A stretch of 13,485 nt of DNA, from the NCBI GenBank assembly GCA_964397555.1, contig CAYNJF010000056.1:1-13485 (forward strand), written 5' to 3'. The DNA is from CAYNJF01 sp964397555. Its GTDB lineage: Bacteria; Pseudomonadota; Gammaproteobacteria; Berkiellales; Berkiellaceae. The notes beneath the pieces were generated by a model. That model had not been told where the DNA came from and searched no databases. It saw nothing but the letters and a program-made list of their open reading frames with translations. Below are positions 8,501 to 13,485 of the stretch, piece by piece (position 1 is the first letter of the stretch; each line of letters opens with the position of its first letter). The position numbers and the translations under genes are program-made.

Positions 8501-11500
8501 GTTTTGAGCGATGAACACACTCGACGGGCTCTCACCGAAAAAGTCAGTACATTAAAGCATGAGATGGATCATCAAGCTTATGATTTGCTTGAAGATATAT
8601 TAAAACTGGCTAATCAGGGGCCACAAAATCCACTTGATCACATATCATGGAAGATGAGCCTGCAAGGGCGACAAAAAAACAGCGTGACGGAGCAAGATCT
8701 GATTTGCTTGTTTCTTAAGCAAGATCCAAAGGCTTATGCACAGGTGCTGGGCTTGGTTTTAGACTCCCCAGAGAGTTTTGATAGGATTGATGAGCTCAAT
8801 CAAAAATTATATCAATATTTAATCAGTCAAACTCAAGGCCAACATTGCCAACGAGTACTTGATGCACTCGAATCGGTCGATTCAAATGACAAGATGGGGA
8901 TGAACACAAAGCATCAAGCCCTTCAAAAACTAGCCTCGACTCTTTTTGCCCAAAATTGGGTAGAAGAAGAACCAATGGACTTAGAGGTCAAAGCACCTCT
9001 TATGGTTTTCCAATATTATGAAGGTCTTTTGCTGAGAAAAGGGCAAATGCAGAGTCTGAGTAGTCTGCTTTCATGTGTGGATAAATCAAGCCCATTCCCA
9101 AGCAAAGTTTTGCAGGTGATCATGGGCGGAGGCAAATCTAAAGTCCTGCTTCCGACGTTGGCTCTGTGCAAAGCCAATGGCACCAATTTATCCATTATTG
9201 AAGTACCTGAGGCGTTACTTGAGACCAATTATAGGGATCTCAATGATGCGACTCAAAGAAACTTTGGTCAAAAAGCGTATAAGTTTGTCTTTGATAGAAC
9301 CACGCCAACCCAAGACTACAAAAACATCCATGAGATGTTTGTTGAGGCTATGATTCATGGGCGATACCTAGTCACAACGGCCGAATCACTTCAGTCGATT
9401 GAGTTAAAGTACATTGAGCTGCTGCAAGAGACCTCCACCCAAACGTATCAAGAGATTGAGCCAGATTGGAATTGGGATGTTTATAAGGAAATCGATTTTG
9501 ACAGCATGGCGTTGGTAGACATAGAAAGACTCTTTAAGTCCTATCTAGAACAGGCAAATATCGATGGCGTCACGTATATGATTGAGCATGGACACATGGA
9601 TATCGACCATGTGCCTGAGTACGGCATACCTCCTATGCATCATGCACTAATGCTTCTCAACGACACCCAAAAGGTCGCTCAAAAGAAAGCCTTATCACGC
9701 ATGGTTGATTATCTTGACAGTCAAAATCCTTCATACACCTTACAGGATATATCTGGGCGCACAATCTATGATTACTCCCAAAACCACCAATTGACAAAAA
9801 ATAAGCTGGCCCTAGTACACCTTGAGAGAATACTCAAGCTTTTGAAAAACCATGGTGAAGTGCTCATCGATGAAATGGACACCACACTTGATGTCACTAA
9901 AGAGTTTAACTACTCGATTAAGGATGGTAAGTATTTAGAAAAAGAACACATTGGGTATATTCTTGACCTTTATTTGATGATGAAGGACGTGCTTTACGAC
10001 GATGACATCACTTTATTCGGTCTTATCAGTCATTCAAGCATCATGCCTGAAAAGACAGCCTTGGATGTATCTCTGTCAAGATTGGTTGATCATTGGCTTG
10101 AACATGACTCAGCTATTGCGCAGCTTATTGAGACAGGTGATTTGTCATCAGAAGAGCTGATGACTCTTAAACAGTATGTATTGGGCGATCCCTCGATCAA
10201 GCGCGTCCCGGATGTCCTTCATGCAATTCCCAGCTCTCTTAAAGATAAAGTTATTGTATACAAAGAAGAAATAACAACCGTGTTGAGAAAATCTACGTTG
10301 TATCAAAAAGAAGGTGTAGATTATGGGGTCTCTACAAATCAAGCACTAACCCCATTGCAGCAAGCCGTGAGTGTCGTATATGCCGGAAGAGATAACCCGG
10401 TGAATGACAGTAAATATTCTAATTTCCTGGTCACGGCAAATTTAACCATTCAATCCTTATTGATCAAAGGGCTAAATAAGGAGATGGTAAAGAGCTGTTT
10501 CGAAAAGCTGATTCTTCAAGCTTATTCGGAAATTGAAAATAATGACGACATTCAATTTATCAATCAAACCCAAGCCTATGCGCTCTTTGAATTACTCGCG
10601 CTTGATTCTAGCCCCTCTCTCGACGAGCTTCATCTAGATCGTTTAGATCTTGAAGATGATGACCTGGTCAATATGCTTGCTGAATCATTAAATCATCATC
10701 CCAGACTTATCGAGTATGCTCTGAAAGAACATATCCTCTGTCATGTCAAACATACAGGGTTGACGATTGGTATGAACAGTCAAAATCACGTCAATATGTT
10801 CCGCTCAGCGCAAGGGTTTTCAGGCACCACTTCAAATGCTCAGTCATTCCATCAAGACATTCAATACGACATTTCGTTAGGCATGGGCACCGACGGCATG
10901 ACGGTTGCCGCTTTACAAGAGGATACTAATGAGGTTCACGTTGTCGATTATCGAAACCCGGTTCAGTATCTTGTGCAAATCATGGCTTCCATGGAGGGTA
11001 GAGCGGGTCAAGTTCGAGCCCTGATTGATGTTGGTGCTGTTGTGGAAGACAAATCACATTATCATACAGCTTACAAACTAACATCCCTGTTTCGTGGAGA
11101 TGATCTAAGCGAGTATCTTGATGAGTCATGGCTCGCTCAAGGTCAACAGATGCAACAGCTTGTTCAGGGAGTTCGTTATGTCTTATACATGAATGATAGC
11201 AATGAGCTGTGCGCTTTGGACGTTCAACACCCTGAACAAGTCATCCTCATTGGTAGCTCTCAACCTGAGAACATTCAAAGTAAACTGCAATGCGAGCCCA
11301 ATGAATACTTTACCTTTTACGATCATGTCCATCGTATCGGGCTTGATATTAAGCAAGGGCAAGATGCCATTGCTGCCGTAACCTTTGATGATGATGTTAA
11401 AAAGGATGACCTTCTTCAGGGTGTGATGCGCATGAGAGGCCTTAGGGAGGAACAATCCGTTGTTTTTGGTATCGCTCGTAAACACTTAAACAAGCTTGAG

Positions 11501-13485
11501 GGCAAACAGCCCCAGATTGCTGATATTATTAACATCGCGACAGACAATCAAAACAAAGAAAAGGCCTATCATCATTACGCGGGTGCCATACAGAAACTAG
11601 AAAACATAGTCCGTTCAGATTTATTGAATAGAATCTATGCCATTCCGTCACAGCGCATTGAAGAAAAAGCGGCCCTGCTCTCGAGAGCTCGTGAATTTTT
11701 TCTCAATGTGCCACCTTCTGACGTTATTGAGTCGTTGATCAGTGTTAAATCAGAGGATAAGACTCAAGCCATTTTGGAAAGCATGGCATCCCATTATTTG
11801 GAGGAGTGGGAGCGTGTTCTCAACTCTCTTTCAATAGGATTTGAAGGCAATGAAAGAAGTTCGTTGCAAACACGCATGACAGACATTATCAATCAGTCTA
11901 CGCCTATTTGCCTTGAAACCAATATCATACAAAGAGGGGCACTACTTAACCAAAAAACAAAACAAAAAACGAAGGTAAAAACAAAACTTAAAACTAAACT
12001 CAAAACAAAAGTTAAAGAATCGAGCTCCAATTACCCCATGACCTCAAGAGAAAAATGGATTGATGAACATTGGGTGAATAACATCGATCAACATAGCAGT
12101 ACGTTGCAAGATTTGATAAGTGCTTATTATGGAAAAACTGAAATAGGCTTTTCCCCGAACCTAAGGGTATCACAAGACTTCTATCAAACTAGCTCAAAAG
12201 ACATTAATCTATTTGATAATCACTCGAAACCTATCATGAATGTTCTCTTTACAGAAGAACATGGAAGAGTTCGAGCTGTCGTGATCAGTGCCAGTGAGGC
12301 AAACACACTTACCCCCTATATCAACGAGCATCGTGGGCATGCTTGGTTAGCAACCCCTTCTGGAGTGGTATTGGCGGGTCAGATGCCCGCTGACATCGAA
12401 GACTCAATGTCTTATCAAATCACGATGGAGCAGATTCAATTCATCAGTGGTCGCTTTAATCACATTGGACAAAAGGGAAGGCAGATCCGATGGCTTAGTC
12501 ATAACACTCAAGAGAAGCTTGAGTTTGCTCAAGAGTTTGTTTTACCAACGTCTCACGCAAGCCACCGGATGCTTGAGTCATTAACAGAGCGCACCCCTCA
12601 AGCTCATAGCATGGTCTCTACCATCATTGAGCACTATGCCACTGATTTTTCATCATTTGATTTTAATGACATTTGTGAGTCTGAAAAAGACGCTTTAGAC
12701 CTTAGGCTGTTTTCTTCGAAGGTCCGCGACGTCTACCAAAAAGCCTGCGTTGAGCTCGATGATGATGCATTTACGTATGGGTATTCAACTGAAGGTGTTC
12801 CTGAACCTTATCAAGGGTTGTTTCATCTTTACTTGCAACAAATTGAGAGAATCCATGAAGCAAGAAGAAACGATAACGCACTGATTGCTGAGCTAAGACA
12901 AGCAATCAATCAAGGGAATGGCCTACACGATGCTTTTTATAAGGGGATGGGTCAAAACTCTTTAAACCAAGACAAGATACATTCTTGGGCAGACGAGCGT
13001 ATGCAAGATCATTTGGCCTTTCTTAGTCAACAACAAACCTGGCTTGAGGAAGCTGAAGAGGGTTTAAATGAGCGTTCATCGCAGATCGTGAGCGATTTTA
13101 TCAGCGGCCAGATAGAATCTGATCATACAAGCTTGTCCAGTCACGCTGGATTGAGGAAAAGAATCAAAGACTCTATTGATACGGTGAAACGTCTAAACAC
13201 AGAAATGCAAATGGGTGCCATAGACTTTTATGTCCGCAATACCGATCCTCAAAAACTACGAGACATGAATGTTGAGTCCCTCATAGGCAAACCACTCACT
13301 ACTCAAGTTGCTCAATGGCCATCAACCATTCACCAATTTTATTCACAGGGCACTATGCCCCCACAGGCATCTGCGCTTGATAGGGCCCTCGTTGCCAGAC
13401 TCGCATCTAGTTCTTTTTCTAACGCTAGAAGTTATTTATCAAAAATGAATGACATCGATATGAATGTTACACGATTACAAGCACT
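2564..13485 (+). CDS. Giant multidomain protein with DUF3638/DUF3645-type P-loop ATPase, 3' end outside window
   Basis: The frame is open for 3640 codons from ATG 2564 to the right edge with no stop, so the protein is larger still. ATG 2564 has a weak ribosome binding site (GGA nine bases upstream); ATG 2573, three codons later, is an alternative. Order of parts: helical N-terminus (1-125); papain-like block with GHA (His144), HNTGAG (Asn165) and QLSGTC (Gln262, Cys267); Pro/Ser linker (about 384-410); long middle region with a low-complexity linker (about 783-835); helical region at about 1467-1620 (ECLYLAYTYLANKDPLRAMS); motor region 2147-2970 with MGGGKS (Lys2191), VLIDEMD (2433-2439), GFSGTTSN (2751-2758) and QGVMRMRGL (2952-2960); ankyrin-like insert (about 2329-2405); X-K-T-K repeat (3130-3149); helical C-terminal part. 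No signal peptide or membrane segment is seen. The motor family is a P-loop, helicase-like ATPase of unknown substrate. The mixed architecture suggests a host-directed protein, which is inference. Confidence 0.93.
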   Translation, partial: MRPMTIKDLAIIVNDGHLQGARELEGSIIHENATFLLNFLENYLEANRANMDLQELEDINVLKLQFEQLVVQAKREFARKESLNLTVEERQNEYSIRENVKHLIQDRLQTIEEYLNHATSDQEVPPLVLRGGWTGDSNQGMEGHAILYEYKISEDRQHIYFNIHNTGAGVRDYHQKVADTDFRTVCPVKSFEIPLPIDSQALEAFLVRVERPYWEYYINGRRAQHDADTTYETLNAISIMGGVEVDPFEKGMIKKSDCIRGQLSGTCAHACLYQYMDMAFKDRRQGRRLVYFYKKDSLMKMVECHHPGSIKEGDRNQIEIAAQNIIDLLDTEDFTISEKEQEYYELKSVLERYSKSVTKNQKVLIRPSRWEILERCSQRAHITISPPSIPTPNHSAEPSDERPVEESPMETFSLPEHESTQDRLRAMVELVDYLNSHSKAHLIPSMIEDFFCDLDTPEDMLNGGMPIEACKSILDNLIKLQSIYAHTKRLEMDATTPKSIQTHLSIQQLANQVSPSILPNQHHALQGWYAQFQATYMAAKNNPAMAMYDARFDQNLNEKLSQINPEMNAFEEKDIYRSVLDNKPELRQWLKERYRELNTWAKHDQVLRSEGLTDFYMLCMLYNHPELLEDLEFPIDSVYEQYENAVAQLDLLSLQDSIVLNGLNACFKPRGYSEDRSTTSEPQKISLNFRSKNTTSFSISMLSTTHRGLELKSLQSNLPFIESTLINKALVCSPSVDMSGANNEKVFSGVIYSMSINSNGNGQHGLENDLMWPICHFSLENLSKQRSSQSNTQAQKTRERGGAPSLPGAHGAPIMPRQGVGTSHTPMTQENHQIQKELMSLRLARVIQLKQCFSYFEDNPNYLQYADMRSFLKTSSFEPGLILNEIQTNPNWVERVIMFGTRVSRYYANQEHSSTEMAFLESYLQQLLSYTLEYATLADDQKLKDQVLNAMVQKVTEPALWSRKDETSNEDMYVYHSSRRRYVAQLLACDVELPNQVTQCLLESNWVVNSMTDIHMDQELELDAVNTRLDAIIDDYCTNQSLSDQDWASLLKESLLKTIDVQSLGAGHWVESGNELVYVSSESDEPLLHADLIRQQLMKNNMLLTSLPNSVLNNPQIMDVVGGLKDNIFANSDKTCFVFSTDQGSFRLVKHHSNIPPYCLQKQIQYQGDLSWYEMHTTDPSLNHSLPVSGLDLNPELALQVDRCWVGVEHHQCLLESNARGYVYAYDGQQLLGLNEQLEPVSQVISPISFKDCFKHFEDPNYIEVVRESDDEYTIHFVRMNMSLHAKKEQDSWTVTLHDDAYQLVFESEYDLIDGCPHGLRFKDPNNPNREKYLIPARPYIAEYESKHHHATEYFDFKQDIDGASHGYLVDPTGGHKSWEITHVDTMSYDVESNQMPITAQHPDNDPNFTGPELPFIEVSSTHQLNQIKPGMFLVSDNQESCIHHIEENRVYYKGHPFPTDSDLTVKSHVIHADTMEECLYLAYTYLANKDPLRAMSILKYGADELGGLRGSAEELRYIHQIVCMLPAPTSMSKKQAEIPDSQYTSCQAKALAMLCMAKHQGIRFHNTQTFDSHSKSENAFLNKRQELEVALAEAPNTQFKVFVDYLKREDKAPRDFKLNELELLHLLREMSAHENLTYHRMYAELMEQQTTHLIENISRMMPKGGDHYKDTLKFLAELRGSLILVGMDKHLESQVELDLSLLSHDWLCVTESSLPSEHYSDILGQNAFIQPQFGMEYHNLYDSFTTFLRIINQEPEALAKLESQGGSYEVFMSDLVTYCRTNLQYKGLSKNHLDASESQLCKMLYITALQSSQDNEVFQRSLRTLLSATHERTQQNAFDRFMKACNDEARKGELEPILMPTRKIVDRTAQPTILHFDRSAQAQHQSFTVPSAAINPLQLIFTALDSELDTSFMQVLSDQSKWESEIQARRDSQAESIDALLENKTSFIDIMSQMNTADAMIGELLFRKEHDDKQVAIEVLSDEHTRRALTEKVSTLKHEMDHQAYDLLEDILKLANQGPQNPLDHISWKMSLQGRQKNSVTEQDLICLFLKQDPKAYAQVLGLVLDSPESFDRIDELNQKLYQYLISQTQGQHCQRVLDALESVDSNDKMGMNTKHQALQKLASTLFAQNWVEEEPMDLEVKAPLMVFQYYEGLLLRKGQMQSLSSLLSCVDKSSPFPSKVLQVIMGGGKSKVLLPTLALCKANGTNLSIIEVPEALLETNYRDLNDATQRNFGQKAYKFVFDRTTPTQDYKNIHEMFVEAMIHGRYLVTTAESLQSIELKYIELLQETSTQTYQEIEPDWNWDVYKEIDFDSMALVDIERLFKSYLEQANIDGVTYMIEHGHMDIDHVPEYGIPPMHHALMLLNDTQKVAQKKALSRMVDYLDSQNPSYTLQDISGRTIYDYSQNHQLTKNKLALVHLERILKLLKNHGEVLIDEMDTTLDVTKEFNYSIKDGKYLEKEHIGYILDLYLMMKDVLYDDDITLFGLISHSSIMPEKTALDVSLSRLVDHWLEHDSAIAQLIETGDLSSEELMTLKQYVLGDPSIKRVPDVLHAIPSSLKDKVIVYKEEITTVLRKSTLYQKEGVDYGVSTNQALTPLQQAVSVVYAGRDNPVNDSKYSNFLVTANLTIQSLLIKGLNKEMVKSCFEKLILQAYSEIENNDDIQFINQTQAYALFELLALDSSPSLDELHLDRLDLEDDDLVNMLAESLNHHPRLIEYALKEHILCHVKHTGLTIGMNSQNHVNMFRSAQGFSGTTSNAQSFHQDIQYDISLGMGTDGMTVAALQEDTNEVHVVDYRNPVQYLVQIMASMEGRAGQVRALIDVGAVVEDKSHYHTAYKLTSLFRGDDLSEYLDESWLAQGQQMQQLVQGVRYVLYMNDSNELCALDVQHPEQVILIGSSQPENIQSKLQCEPNEYFTFYDHVHRIGLDIKQGQDAIAAVTFDDDVKKDDLLQGVMRMRGLREEQSVVFGIARKHLNKLEGKQPQIADIINIATDNQNKEKAYHHYAGAIQKLENIVRSDLLNRIYAIPSQRIEEKAALLSRAREFFLNVPPSDVIESLISVKSEDKTQAILESMASHYLEEWERVLNSLSIGFEGNERSSLQTRMTDIINQSTPICLETNIIQRGALLNQKTKQKTKVKTKLKTKLKTKVKESSSNYPMTSREKWIDEHWVNNIDQHSSTLQDLISAYYGKTEIGFSPNLRVSQDFYQTSSKDINLFDNHSKPIMNVLFTEEHGRVRAVVISASEANTLTPYINEHRGHAWLATPSGVVLAGQMPADIEDSMSYQITMEQIQFISGRFNHIGQKGRQIRWLSHNTQEKLEFAQEFVLPTSHASHRMLESLTERTPQAHSMVSTIIEHYATDFSSFDFNDICESEKDALDLRLFSSKVRDVYQKACVELDDDAFTYGYSTEGVPEPYQGLFHLYLQQIERIHEARRNDNALIAELRQAINQGNGLHDAFYKGMGQNSLNQDKIHSWADERMQDHLAFLSQQQTWLEEAEEGLNERSSQIVSDFISGQIESDHTSLSSHAGLRKRIKDSIDTVKRLNTEMQMGAIDFYVRNTDPQKLRDMNVESLIGKPLTTQVAQWPSTIHQFYSQGTMPPQASALDRALVARLASSSFSNARSYLSKMNDIDMNVTRLQA
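2942..3418 (+). other. Papain-like cysteine peptidase block with permuted order (residues 127-285)
   Basis: Within the giant protein, GGW (131-133) is followed by GHAILYEYKI (143-152) and YFNIHNTGAG (160-169). This resembles the His-strand-Asn part of papain-like enzymes (HAV...NSWG): His144 and Asn165 would be the catalytic pair. About 95 residues later, RGQLSGTCAHACL (260-272) resembles the papain oxyanion-hole Gln and nucleophile Cys, here Gln262 and Cys267. The His-Asn-before-Cys order is the reverse of papain and matches circularly permuted papain-like folds. Similar GHA...NTGAG then Q..GTC arrangements occur, as I recall, near the start of other very large DUF3638-type bacterial proteins. 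Activity is inferred, not shown. Confidence 0.5.
9002..9433 (+). other. DUF3638-type P-loop domain, Walker A half (residues 2147-2290)
   Basis: YEGLLLRKGQMQSL (2152-2165) matches the family's Arg/Gln motif just before the P-loop. KVLQVIMGGGKSKVLLP (2181-2197) is the nucleotide-binding loop; the usual first Gly of GxxxxGKS is absent, as is common in this family (typically QMGEGKTSVI). SIIEVPEALLETN (2211-2223) and FVFDRT (2261-2266) fit the following strand and block, and YLVTTAESLQSIELK (2268-2282) fits the conserved piece before the Walker B half. Expected role: ATP binding in a two-lobed helicase-like motor with unknown substrate. Confidence 0.85.
9548..9778 (+). other. Ankyrin-like insert inside the motor domain (residues about 2329-2405)
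   Basis: Two units fit the ankyrin pattern loosely. Residues 2347-2366 include YGIPPMHHALMLL, comparable to GxTPLHxAxxxG. Residues 2387-2405 include DISGRTIYDYS, comparable to D.xGRTALDYA. Each is preceded by a helix with hydrophobic spacing (VTYMIEHGHMD, SRMVDYLDS). They lie between the Walker A and Walker B halves, where simpler relatives are expected to have only a short connector. Two divergent repeats are few for a stable ankyrin stack, so this remains a pattern match. Confidence 0.5.
9860..11473 (+). other. DUF3638/DUF3645-type motor, Walker B and helicase C-like half (residues 2433-2970)
   Basis: VLIDEMDTTLDV (2433-2444) is a DExD-like Walker B. Downstream come VDYGVS (2586-2591) and VVYAGRDNPVNDSKYS (2604-2619), which match the family's YGL...VPY...P..SEF block, then GFSGTTSN (2751-2758) and GMGTDGM (2773-2779), comparable to the family's FSGT block. 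RALIDVGA (2818-2825), FTFYDHVHRIGLDIKQ (2916-2931) and DDLLQGVMRMRGL (2948-2960) follow. The last, with Gln2952, Arg2956 and Arg2958, resembles SF2 helicase motif VI with its arginine fingers. All core motifs are intact, so the ATPase is predicted to be active. Confidence 0.8.
11951..12010 (+). repeat. Five-copy 12-base repeat encoding X-K-T-K
   Basis: Five consecutive 12-base units encode QKTK, QKTK, VKTK, LKTK and LKTK (residues 3130-3149), followed by VKES. The units are A-rich and differ mainly in the first codon and at third positions, as in an old or selected minisatellite. It forms a strongly basic, flexible linker between the motor and the C-terminal part of the giant protein. A linker role, nucleic-acid contact or a nuclear-localisation-like function are all possible; the copy number may vary between strains. 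Confidence 0.8.

Noticed and set aside
11183..11485. 100-codon open frame on the minus strand inside the giant gene
   Set aside because: It is antisense to the strongly conserved helicase C-like motifs (YDHVHRIGLD, QGVMRMRGL), has no ribosome binding site and no recognisable features; it is a shadow frame.
1..13485. CRISPR arrays, tRNA genes, transposase genes and insertion-sequence ends
   Set aside because: Reading both strands showed no spaced direct-repeat array, no tRNA cloverleaf, no transposase or integrase motif and no long terminal inverted repeats.

Overview
The window reads as bacterial, probably gammaproteobacterial and moderately AT-rich. It starts at what looks like the last few bases of a 5S rRNA gene (the 3' strand of its closing helix), followed by a textbook intrinsic terminator. 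This suggests the region sits just downstream of a ribosomal RNA operon. The gene content (small lineage-specific membrane proteins and one giant multidomain protein with eukaryote-like elements) is what one sees in host-associated bacteria such as Legionella-, Coxiella- or Endozoicomonas-like lineages. The genus cannot be fixed from this sequence.

Layout. (1) 1-51: 5S rRNA tail and terminator. (2) 184-2301: three short plus-strand genes for small proteins that look like diverged tandem paralogues. Each has two hydrophobic segments separated by a short loop containing Asp-Pro, and a Cys closing the second segment. A minus-strand gene of unknown function (561-1364) lies between the first and second; its reading frame continues upstream to 1580 with no normal start codon, so it may be disrupted at its 5' end. 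The second and third small genes are bridged exactly by a 21-codon ORF with abutting or overlapping stop/start codons. (3) 2302-2563: a gap with only weak hairpins. (4) 2564-13485: one uninterrupted reading frame of 3640 complete codons that runs off the right edge. I translated it in full and found no stop.

The giant protein is the main content. Residues about 2147-2970 carry the hallmarks of the DUF3638/DUF3645 P-loop NTPase family, an SF2-helicase-like ATPase of unknown function known from fungi, other eukaryotes and some intracellular bacteria. The hallmarks are a Q-motif-like LLLRKGQ, a Walker A-like MGGGKS, a Walker B-like VLIDEMD, GFSGTTSN, a YDHVHRIGLD block and a motif-VI-like QGVMRMRGL. 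At the N-terminus, a GHA...HNTGAG block followed by QLSGTC resembles a papain-like cysteine peptidase with its catalytic order permuted (His-Asn before Gln-Cys). Two ankyrin-like units appear to be inserted in the motor between Walker A and Walker B, and a five-copy X-K-T-K repeat follows the motor. A secreted or host-directed protein is a reasonable inference, but no secretion signal is visible.

No functional link between the small membrane proteins and the giant protein can be shown from the sequence beyond adjacency and shared strand.
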